From Henricia sp. BOLD:AAB3569 (Eukaryota; Echinodermata; Asteroidea; Spinulosida; Echinasteridae): DNA of 64,000 bases. The translations under genes and the position numbers were made by a program. This document shows, piece after piece, positions 12,019-23,700 of the stretch; the stretch's first letter is position 1, and each line of letters begins with the position of its first letter. Location: contig JBBELK010000691.1 in assembly GCA_037783545.1 (NCBI GenBank), positions 139,001 to 203,000 on the forward strand, read 5' to 3'. The notes under the pieces are model-generated. The model made no database searches, had not been told where the DNA came from, and saw only the letters and a list, made by a program, of their open reading frames with translations.

Positions 12019-15000
12019 TATAGAAAATACAAGAGGTTTATTAATCGTCTGCCGAAATCTCCAATATTATAAGTTCATATGGACCTCAACATATAGTATT
12101 GGTTTCAATTAAAATCCACAGACTGACCATAATCAATCTTAATTTGGGAAATTCAGACCTTTTTACCATTTCAAACCCTGTTCCTGCTTCACATGTTCCT
12201 CTGCTCACATCACCACAAAATTGACGACTTTCTATCCAAAACGGTGGTATTACTAGTTTCCTCAAAAATATACAGTAACAAAATCAATATTCATCAGAAA
12301 TATTCAAAATGTTGCTTTGTAAAAATAGATGTTGCTCTGTAGAAAAAAATAGAAGTACAAAATTAAATCTTAGAAATTTATATCTTACTTCTAGTACTAA
12401 ACCAAATGCTATAAACATTTATAAAAATAATGCCAGTACAAAAGTTAAGAGTTGTTTGGTAAGCATGAAGTGGTACAATACTGGTAAGAAAAAATAACAA
12501 ATTTGTGTATATATGGTAAATATGATTAAATATAAACTTCTCAATGCTTGCCGTCTTATATCTGCTAAGATTAAGAGTACCAAATTTCTTTTACAGACAA
12601 GTAAATTAAAAAAAAGGCTTATTATCCCAACTCCTAGTTCCTTTCAAATATATGCCTTTTCAACCTATAATTAAAGAGTTTTATCGCAAAACATGATAAA
12701 CGCCAAATCCAAAAAATTGAGATAATTGTGTCAGTACATTCTCCATTGGTGGTACTATACATTTGTCAAATAGATTATTGGCAAACTATGTTATATCCCA
12801 CAAAAACTGTTTTACATTTAGGAATTTGCCATTGACTGCAGTGCTTTGTTGTAATACAAAAGAGAAGTTTTCTCAAAATGCCAATAATTGATATATAGCG
12901 ATGAAACTCTTCAATTTCTTCTGAAAACCATTAAATGTCTCATTGTTGATCAACAGTAAAGTTGGCCAGATGGTCGGGTATGGAAGCTCATATGTGTCAT
13001 ATCAACAATTGAGATGCAAAAATCAACTGCAATTTGTCATTCGATAACTTAGTAAACTTTTTGCTCATTTGCTTAGCAAGGAAGCATCAAGTTTTCACAA
13101 TCATACTAAGCTACTAAATGTCTTAAGATGGTTTTAATTTACCCATTTCTTAGTTGCTTCTTTGCAAAATCATGTCCTCAATGCAAGTTCCCCTTAACAT
13201 GTCAATAAATTGCCTTAAATACAAATTATTAAAGAGCTAGAATCCCCTTGACGAAAAATCCACCATTTGCACCTTTTTCGATAGTCGACATAGGCCTATC
13301 CCTCCAGCCAACTTACACCTCTGTTTATTTCAAATCGCAAAAAGTGCGGTTTCGAAAATGAAATTTTCGCGATTTCTAAAACGCTCATTAGGTATTAATG
13401 ATATGCGCGTGACCCCGTGACACAATCCTGAGAAACATGAGTAAACACGATCGGCAGTTCCATACGTTTACACGAAAAAAAACTCTGAAAACCGTCTCTA
13501 TTCGATGGTGTTTTTTTAAGGATTTTTCTCGTGCAAAAAGCCAGAGTTGTGCCCAGTAGTTGTGTGGTTGTATGCTTTACCAGAAAAATGAGTCGCTCTT
13601 TCTAACTTGTACCGGCCGATGTTCAAATACGTGGGAACTACGGCCTGCAGGGACCGTTCCCACTGCTGTACACAGACCGCTGTGAATGCCGTTCGTTCCG
13701 TGACAAAACCACCCGTCGCAATGCACCATATTTACTTCAAAAAAGAGCTTTATTGTGAGCCACAATTTCACTGTATTTTCACAAAACAGGTAATAGTAGA
13801 TTATTGTCATATTACATGAAGTGTTTTTCACGTTTGTATTTTGAATTACAAGGTCAAAACAGGCATGATAAACATTCACTACGTATATTTTCCATTCAAT
13901 ACTGCACAGGCCGTTTTGTGTTCTTCTCAGGATGACGTCAAAACCCTGTTTATCAGCAAACCAAGTGACCTCGAGCGTTTCAGAATTTCGGGTGAAGAGG
14001 GTCGGAACTGCGTTTTAAGCAAAAGCCCGTCGATTTTTTGTGGAAAACAAATTGTGATGGTGTTGTAGACACATTAAAAAATGTGGACGGGGGATACTAG
14101 CTGTTTAAAAAAAGTGTTCAAGTAACGACATCTGGATTATATATTGCACTCACCATAATTACAAACTATGCATTAACAAGCAGAAAACAATAATGTACAG
14201 AAATACATCTTTAAAGTGATGTGGAAAAGGTTGAAAAAAAAACCACAATTATTGAATGCAATTCGCAGAAAATACATGTACACCTTTAAGTTAAGTGTGG
14301 AACAACCCACAACTACTGTATGCAAGTCTGGTTAGATATTACCAAGCAGTAAAACACAGTAAGCCAATTGAAAATCCACATCTGCTAAAAAATTGCAAAG
14401 GCTGAAAGACAAGTATGACAACATATGTATGTACAACTCGACCAAAGAATGCTTCAATTAAAAACTTTAACATTTACAAATCCATAATTCAGTTTCTGGA
14501 ATTTGATGGATTCAGTCCGAGTATTATGCAAAAGAAGCTCATTAAATTAATTGTTTTTAAGTTTATAATTATTTTATTATTCGGAAAGTCAATTTAGCCA
14601 TTTGTCCATACATTTTCACCCAACAAAGATCATGGTTCATGACAGTCACAAGAAAATTCAAAACATTCACGAACCTCCAAAACTCTATAAAAATTTTTTA
14701 AAAACTACTCAAAATGGGGTTTTCATTTGCATTATCGCTAGAAGTTATCTTGCCTCCGATATATTAATTTCAGTTCAATCTTTTGTCCAAATCTGGGAGC
14801 AAGTTAAATTCATGACCATAGCTAACCATAGTTCGACTTTTTGCAACCAAACGCAGGCTAGTCAACGATGGTTAGTCATGTCTGGTTGACCATTTGGAAC
14901 CACCCCACATGGCACGGTTGCGCTGGTCACTGGTACCCATCGTGTATAGAGTTGATGCAGTGTTTTGCGCGGAACCAACTGACTAACCAAAAGCATTCGG

Positions 15001-15147
15001 ACTTGCACGTTAATGCGCATGCGTGTTGCCAGGATGCCGTTTAACCAGTGGTTGACTAGTCGTGAATGGAACTTGCTCTTAGTGGCTGCTTTCTTACAAA
15101 ATCCAAGTGCATTCAAATTCTCTCACAAACAATTTATTGCAGTGACA
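12019..15147. other. Intergenic DNA without recognisable genes
   Basis: AT-rich, only short unrelated open frames; same in copy B (60446-63705). Nothing resembling an exon, RNA gene or TE protein was found. Confidence 0.4.
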
Positions 15148-15583
15148 ATGCATAGTTCTGACCTGTCCATCAAGCCGAACCCGCCGACCAATCACAACAG
15201 AGCTAGCAGACATCGCCCACATAGGTCAAAGTGCATTGCCTCACAACAACACAACAACATACAGTTTGTACAGTGTTGTATGCGGTGATCCGGGTGAATT
15301 TTTGGTTTCAAGGCCGGACGATTCGCTGTTCAAAGGTAAGAAAGCATGTATTTCATGATGATATGACATACCTGTATTTCTGGCCCTTTACTCAGTGTGT
15401 TCTAAGATAACTGTTGACCCTAAAACATGAATACCTTTGAGTTTTCTCCAATGAATCTGTGTTTTCTGTTGAAAGTCCCATTGGTTTGTGCAGTGTGTGT
15501 GGACATTTTGAGGGATAGCGTGTGAGGCATAGCAACAATATCCAAGGGGGCGGATTTAACTGGGCAAACTTAGAACTATGCAT
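15148..15583. mobile_element. MITE family M1 next to gene B 3' end
   Basis: Inverted orientation relative to 249-699; ends ATGCATAGTTC and GAACTATGCAT. Also present at the paralogous place from 63706, so it predates the duplication. Confidence 0.75.
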
Positions 15584-15605
15584 TAACATCGTTCTCTGGA
15601 TCAAG

Positions 15606-15611
15606 TTTATT
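15606..15611 (-). terminator. Gene B polyadenylation signal AATAAA
   Basis: AATAAA on the minus strand, 97 bp after the stop codon, in TTCAATAAACTTG. A MITE boundary follows 23 bp downstream, so cleavage would fall in or at the edge of that element. Confidence 0.6.
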
Positions 15612-15707
15612 GAATAATCAGGAAGTCACTTTATCACTTTGTTCATTTTTCAAGTACTTTCAAATAATGTACCTTTGCTTGGTCTTGGTGTCATGTGACT
15701 TGAACAA

Positions 15708-15836
15708 TTAAACACCTGTCTGGAAGTTGGCATAGAGAGTCGCTGAGTCGTCTTCGGTGACTTGTTGGTTTTCGTAGATGGTAGTCGCTGAATCAATGTG
15801 ATATTGAATCACTTCATAACACATTCTGTAGTGGTC
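15708..15836 (-). CDS. Gene B exon 38: D2 end, C-terminal tail and stop
   Basis: Residues 1775-1816 and TAA. DHYRMCYEVIQYHIDS ends D2; the tail contains TIYENQ and TLYANF. The YANF motif near the end resembles the regulatory C-terminus of vertebrate RPTP alpha/epsilon. Acceptor CTAACAG. Confidence 0.9.
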   Translation of the reverse strand, partial: DHYRMCYEVIQYHIDSATTIYENQQVTEDDSATLYANFQTGV

Positions 15837-17663
15837 CTGTTAGGAGAGAATTTACCAAAATATACACAACTATAATTGTCATGACATTGGCACTGTAAAA
15901 ATAGAAATTCAGTCACTTATTAGATTTAACAATATAAAATAAAACAATATCGCTAACATATTTTAAAAAGTTTTCTACAAAGCCAAAATTCATCTTCATG
16001 ACCCTAATCACCTTACAGTAATTACTATAATAATTGATAACATCAAGAAATGAGGTTTCAGAGTCAATCATCTTAAAAAATATAATCATAAATACCTTAG
16101 ACAGTTTACACATCCCTATTGGCTGAGAGCACATCATGTGGGCAGTCTTAAACTAGCGATAATGACCAGTGATAATGCCCAGCCGGCTGGCCCGCGTTTG
16201 TGCCCTAGTCAGCAGTATACGGAACATGCACATGCACACAGAAACTGCACGCGCCCCCGGTCGTGTGCATGTGCGTGCAACACGCCTGCATTACGAGTGC
16301 AATCGAACAAAAACAACTTGATGCACAGCTAGCAGTTGTACGAACGCGGTGTTGACACTGTAGGTGTAGGAAAGTAAATGCAAAATGACGAGCTAATTTT
16401 TGGTGAGTTTTACCGATTTACACAAAAAAGGTATTTATGAATGGGATTAAAAGTGGGTTTGGCCGGTCTTAAACAATCCGTTTAAAACCGGATAGGGGCC
16501 TGGACGCTGATAATGGCCCACGCCGAAGGCCTCTATTTTAAACGTATGTTTAAGACCATTCAAACCCACTTTTAATCCCTAAACATTACTTAGCAACATG
16601 TAGTAACACTGATGACTGTATACAGTTTGGACATTCACACTATTACATCCAAATAGCCATGAAGTCTATTTGTGTAAACGTAAACTTACCAACGAGTACA
16701 TCATATCGCGATTTACAATGCGAAGACGCAGAACTGCTTGGAAGATATCAACCACCTTCTCCTTAGTGCATTGTTCCAGTACCGACATGAGAGTGCAATA
16801 GACTGCACTACGGCCCAATCCATCTCTAGGGTAGAATGAAAATAGTATACAAATATGTACTGCTCATGAGGGTGATGATACAAACTATCGTCCTGAGGAG
16901 GCCTGCCATCTCAAGATCACCGAGGGACAGTAGTTTGCCTGAATAAAAAGCAGTCAATATTTGTTATATATACCTCGTACATTGATTTTGTTTGTGTCAA
17001 ATGATTGGTATTTCAGGACAAAATTAACTTTTCCCAAGAGCCAACATAATGCAGGCCTGCCGTCTTATTAAAGATCACCACTACTTCATGCGCTAGCACA
17101 CGTACGCGCGATACTCTGTACGCACTGGGAAATAGTACTTAAAAATGTACTATCTAAGCTTTGACCTATGACGCAAAAGGTCAAACAATAGTACTTTTTT
17201 CAGTTGCGCACAGAAATGGTTGAACTAATCCGCATGATCTGCTTTTAACCAATCATTGAACAGAATCAATGTATAAGGTATATAAAATTGAATAATTTCT
17301 CATTGCACTGTTCCAGTACCTGAGAGTGCAATAGACATGAGAGTGTAATAGACATGAGAGTGCAATAGAAGGAAAATAGAATTGAACAGTGCTAAATAGA
17401 AAGCTTTCTACGGCTGAGCTAGTAGAAAGCTTGTATAAAGAGTCTAAATATATATAGACTGTATCGAATAGCTGCCATCTTGTAGGGAAACTTTTTACAT
17501 TTAAATTGGTCAACAAGTAAGCTATACCAAGCATGACATGTGACAAAGGGACTCCCCCAGCGCCGCTATGCCTCAAGACACTCTTCCATTTTGTTAACAC
17601 ACTAACCCCAACCACCCCACCCACCCCCCAAAAAAATTAAACAAAATTCCTTGGGGAAACAAT

Positions 17664-17703
<40 letters not shown>

Positions 17704-20700
17704 CCCTCTGTCACATATCGTGCTGCATATGACTTAAGCACCAAATTTGCAACCATGTTTGTCCTCACGGACTGCCCTACAATATGGTCTATACTCACAA
17801 GCAGTGAACCACGATGGGGTATTTCTCTTCATGCCACTTCAGAGTGAGTTCCATAAGAGTCAACATGCCTTTCCAAGAGTTGGGAATCTCTTGATCAGAA
17901 TTCCAGTCCTGGTATTGGAACTGACAGATGGTTCGTGGCGGCTCAGACTGAAATAACGTGAACAAAAATAAAATAATTATCCTACAACTTTCTTTATCAT
18001 GTTATTGTATTGGAGAGTTTCTAATTGGGAATTAATGGAGAAATAGATTTGTTTCATTATCAATCACAATCATTGTTATTAATTCTTTGTGGTACTGAAA
18101 CCAAGGAGTTTCTACCGGATCTTTCTTGTTTCTAAGTTTGAAGGTGTGGCTCAAGATGCCTTTGTACTGTGTCGTCTGCATCGGCTCAACAACAAGCGAT
18201 CCAAATGCCATTGGTCCATCTTCGGGCCAATAGCGCTCCATCGTCTGTATAAAGGAAACAAAACCAATTAGGGCGCGTATGTTTCGGACGGAACTCGTTC
18301 ATTTTGTGCAGATTCTGATCGACATCTGTGATCTCAGCGACCCTTCTCATGAGGTGTTTCAGTGCAAAATTCAAAGTATTGCAAAGACTTTCGTGTGAGT
18401 TAACTGTTTGGTTCCAATTCTCAATAACAACACACAATACAAACAGATTGAGGCTGTTCGTTTATTTTCAATAAATGTCATGGGTGAAATTTGATTCAAA
18501 AATTTGACACATCTCAAGATCTAGATTCGAATCTGTGACACAAACACTGTACCGACCAAAATGACCCAAGGACTCTGTTTTTATTGATTCTTCATTGGTG
18601 AATACAATGTATTACAATGTAAAACAGCCTCTTCAATGGGTACCAAGCTCACTCTTTGTTACGAGGTTAACAGCATTAACAACGTACTTTCAGAGAATGA
18701 GAGAATAAAGGTATGGCTAGCAGGTCTTATACTGTACGTTTAACACCACATCAAAAGGTTAACTTGCTGCAAGTTTGACTGCCAAATGCAACTCCTGGTT
18801 ATGAACTTTGAGAAGAGAGTTGAGAATGTAATAAGCCAATAGACCCTATGCAACGGTGGCTATGACAGGGGCAGGTTTTGATATTTAATTTATGTGACAA
18901 CGGATCCACAAAGTGCCTACTCGAGCATAAAGCAGGATGACAAATTGGCTGCCCTCGTCATGGCCAGTGGATTCAACATGACAATACAGATCGCTCTATT
19001 ATCATACGTCATGCGCCACATGGGCATTGGCATCTGGGTGGTGATGTAACGCTGCTTATTGTAATATCCCTGCGACTGCCACCTGTCATGGCCGCCTATG
19101 CAAAGAGTCTATACTTACCACATCGCTAGCATCAAGTGGATTCAGCATGACAATACAGGTAGCTTTATTATCATACACCATGCGCCAAATGTCTGCCACT
19201 GTGTTGGGCATTGGCATCTGGGTGGTGATGTAACGCTGCTTCTTGTAATATCCCTGCGACTGCAACCTGTCATGGCCGCCCATGCAAAGGGTCTATACTT
19301 ACCACATCGCTAGCATCAAGTGGATTCAACATGACAATACAGATCGCTTTATCATCATACGTCATGCGCCACATGGGCATTGGCATCTGGTGGTGATGTA
19401 ACGCTGCTTCTTGTAATATCGCAGTGACTGCCCCCTGTCATGGCCGCCCATGCAAAGGGTCTATACTTACCACATCGCTAGCATCAAGTGGATTCAGCAT
19501 GACAATACAGGTAGCTTTATTATCATACACCATGCGCCACATGTCTACCACTGTGTTGGGCATTGGCATCTGGGTGGTGATGTAACGCTGCTTCTTGTAA
19601 TATCCCAGTGACTGCCCCCTGTCATGGCCGCCCATGCAAAGGGTCTATACTTACCACATCACTAGCATCAAGTGGATTCAGCATGACAATACAGGTAGCT
19701 TTATTATCATACACCGTGCGCCAAATGTCTGCCACCGTGTTGGGCATTGGCATCTGGGTGGTGATGTAACGCTGCTTCTTGTAATATCCCTGACAAACAA
19801 ATTTAATTAAAATATCAGTAAAATAATGATGATGTCACACAAGGCAATTTACAAGCAATCAATTCCAAGCAATCTCCAAGAAGCAAATGCATTCGCATTA
19901 CAATTTTCACATTGTTTTCTTTGTAATATCAATACATTGTCACAAAAAATGTCTTTGTGCTACTCAAGCATTCCTGTAGCCTACAGTGCTGTAAGTTGCC
20001 TCCAAGTTGCCTGTAAAAATTGCCTCGTGTGACTAGGGCCTTAGTGGACATAATATGATTGTGTTTGCGTGCTGTACACTGCACAATATATTAGTTTTAT
20101 GGAACCCATTGGTCAAATTACATGAAGCTTCCACCTAAACATTGAGAAATGTACAGTGCTGGGATTTGGGATGCTCGATGGTTCAATGGTTAAGACATCT
20201 ACCTCGTAAGCAGGAGGTCATGGGTTCGAGTCCAACCCAAGCATGCTACATGTTTTTAGCACGTTTCTTGGGACAAACACTTAGTACCAGGTATATAGTG
20301 CACATCGTATATTGGAAAATCTCTTCAGCATCATACATACTAAGGCAATAATTCTCTTATTTATTGTTGGTTGGTTGTTTGTTTGTTTACAAATCCTGTA
20401 ACCATGGCACGTTACAAAGTGGACTTAAATATCTTACCGGCAGAAAGTGTGCATTTATGTAGTTTGTGTCATCCGCATACGCCTTCGTCATTAAGTATGG
20501 TCTTGAACGATCAGCTGAAACAAAAAAAGTAGTGGGAATAACCATTAATAGCCAGGTAGCTGATACAAAAAGGTATTTATGAATGGAAATAATTAAGTGG
20601 TTGGCCGGTCTTAAACAGTACATTTTAGACTGGCTGAGGCCATTATCGGCGTCCGGGGTTCGATTTCACAAAGCGTTATGATGCATCGCAACAGCAGCTG

Positions 20701-23700
20701 TGATTGGTAAGCCACTATTATGTGCATCTCACGTAACATGCATCTCGAGCAGTTTCGAGTTATAAATCGTTGTACAATATAAGAACAGCCAACTACACAT
20801 TTAGTCCCTCATTAGTGGCCAAGTAGTTGATAATACAAAATCTGTGATTAGCAAGTGGCACTTTTGCAGCAATATTAACTACTTTTTTTGGAGGTCGTTG
20901 TATGAATTTAGATGTCATGTTTCATGAGTTGACGTGAGCAATGCAATCTACCGTTTTATGGAAACAAAATGGTGATTATAGAATACTAAAGATGGTTAGG
21001 GACCATCCATACAGTATATACACACGAAGGGGGCAAAGGGGAGTCAGAGCCAATGCTTATGCCAATGTTAAAGTCAATGGATGACGTCACAAACTTTGCC
21101 AAATAAATGGGTAGGGGTGGGGAGTCTAAAAAGTCGGCATTTCGTGTGTATGTACTTAATGGATGGCCCCTTACTGGGTCTACACATAAACCAGTGAACC
21201 GTTTCCTTGCACTTGAACGCTTCAATGCAATGGACGCTGCAGATTACCAGCGAAAGACTAAACCCAGTGTAACTCTGACGTCACACTTTAGCAGTCTATT
21301 AAGTAGGCCTAGGATTTTGAGCATGATATAATGAAATGATAACTGATGGACTTTACATGGGATGAAGTCGGGATAACGATTCTTGTCTGCATTCTCGGGA
21401 AGTTGTCCTGATTTGGAGCTTTCGTTGCCACGTCTCATGCGAAGTTTCACCAATGTCTGAATTATGCACCAATCACACAATCAACATGAAATGTAAGCAC
21501 ACTGATTGTTTGTTTAAATTGAGGCATCTATAACATGTACATGATCATGGTTCCAATTCCACCGGCGATGCCTATGCAGCTTTCTTTTAATTTACACTCA
21601 AGTGTCAAAATTCAGTGACAAGTTGTGTTTTTCAGGATCTTCTGTTAAAGATTAAATTCTTTGTGAATGTGGCACTCTCAGTATTACATAAAATACTCTA
21701 TTATTGATACCCAAAGAAAGCCTCAGAAAATAGTTTCACCAAATCTTAAACACTTAGAATGAGGAATGAAAATACTGAAAGCTGAATAAAACAAAAGCCA
21801 TGGCATTGATAAATTGTTTTTGAATTGGATTCGAGTACATGGATTGCAATAGACAATTTAAAAGCAAACATAAAGCATACACAGTGGCTGCAAAAGACAA
21901 ATCCCATAAACCATTCTGGAATCACTGGAATCATTTACCTTGAACTGTTTCTCCAAGCCCGTCTCAGTGGAGCCATGTTCAGTCTTTTTTAGAGCCATGA
22001 GTCGAGTATGAAGGTCTTGGATTTCGTACGTTGTGACACCACTCAAATAGGAGGCCAAAACCGCATCAAAGATGAACTTGTATTGCTCCTAGAAATGAAT
22101 TCAGTAAAGTAAAACTCAAAATCAATCATAAATGATGCAGTATTCAGGTCAGGATTATATAACGTAAATGTCGGCATAGTCGCCAGGTCCGCGAGGTCAA
22201 CACCCTATTCATCAGCCATTGTTCATCAACAGGGTGGCGAGGTCATGGACCTGGTGACTATACCGACATTTACGTTAGAAGTAAAACACATACTTGATGT
22301 AGATGTGGTCTCCAGAGAATGCACAGTGTGATGCAGCAATATTGAGTGCACGCTATTTCTAAATTTAATTTAAAAAAATTAAAACAAATGCAGTCCAGAT
22401 ATAAAGGGTGCTATCACAACCTGGTACCCCATGATGTTGCTTCAAGTGTAAATAATCACACACCCAATTCATCTGGAGCCAATGCCTAGCAGCCAACCGT
22501 CTGGTTGCTTTATGCCATTATCTTCTACCGCAAACACGGTATTGATTCTGCACTTCACACTTGCCGCATGCACCACATAGCAACAACAATGTATTCTGGT
22601 CAAGTGGATACTAAGTGTGCATGTGAAAAAAAAGCATGTCACCTTACAAGACGATATTCACGTGAAAAAAAGGCTAAATAAGTGAGGACTTACCGGTGTC
22701 TGTACCATCATGATGCGTTTCTGTCTCATGAAAGGAAGCATGTCAGCACACCAGACGCTATTTATGTGAAACATGCCAAAGGCTAATCAACTTAAGACTT
22801 ACCGGTGTCTGTACCATCATGATGCGTTTCTGTCTCATGAAAGGAAGCATGTCAGCACACTAGACGCTATTTATGTGAAACATGCCAAAGGCTAATCAAC
22901 TTAAGACTTACCGGTGTCTGTACCATCATGATGCGTTTCTGTCTCATGAAAGGAAGCATGTCAGCACACTAGACGCTATTTATGTGAAACATGCCAAAGG
23001 CTAATCAACTGAAGACTTACCGGTGTCTGTACCATCATGATGGGTTTGTGTCTCATGAAAGGAAGCATGTCAGCACACTAGACGCTATTTATGTGAAACA
23101 TGCCAAAGGCTAATCAACTTAAGACTTACCGGTGTCTGTACCATCATGATGCGTTTCTGTCTCATGAAAGGAAGCATGTCAGCACACTAGACGCTATTTA
23201 TGTGAAACATGCCAAAGGCTAATCAACTGAAGACTTACCGGTGTCTGTACCATCATGATGGGTTTGTGTCTCATGAAAGGAAGCATGTCAGCACACTAGA
23301 CGCTATTTATGTGAAACATGCCAAAGGCTAATCAACTTAAGACTTACCGGTGTCTGTACCATCATGATGCGTTTCTGTCTCATGAAAGGAAGCATGTCAG
23401 CACACCAGACGCTATTTATGTGAAACATGCCAAAGGCTAATCAACTTAAGACTTACCGGTGTCTGTACCATCATGATGCGTTTCTGTCTCATGAAAGGAA
23501 GCATGTCAGCACACCAGACGCTATTTATGTGAAACATGCCAAAGGCTAATCAACTTAAGACTTACCGGTGTCTGTACCATCATGATGCGTTTCTGTCTCA
23601 TGAAAGGAAGCATGTCAGCACACTAGACGCTATTTATGTGAAACATGCCAAAGGCTAATCAACTTAAGACTTACCGGTGTCTGTACCATCATGATGGGTT

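Larger units (their letters stand above)
18841..19654 (-). repeat. Array 1: exon 34 copies alternating with a MITE end (about 184-bp unit)
   Basis: Each unit is exon, GTAAG and about 40 bp matching the end of the MITE family at 11473-11620. e3 is shortened by deletions. A more complete MITE copy closes the array at 18841-18966. Unit spacing between donors is 184, 168 and 184 bp. Confidence 0.8.

Noticed and set aside
12309-12497. 62-codon Lys/Asn-rich open frame also present in copy B
   Set aside because: Kept in both copies because the copies are recent; AT-rich composition explains the residue bias and no motif is seen.
13577-14068. Short open frames on both strands in the intergenic region
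   Set aside because: They are not conserved as open frames between copies A and B and show no protein motif.
19303-19429. Exon copy e3 as an alternative D2 exon
   Set aside because: A one-base deletion shifts the frame and the NTVADI segment is missing.
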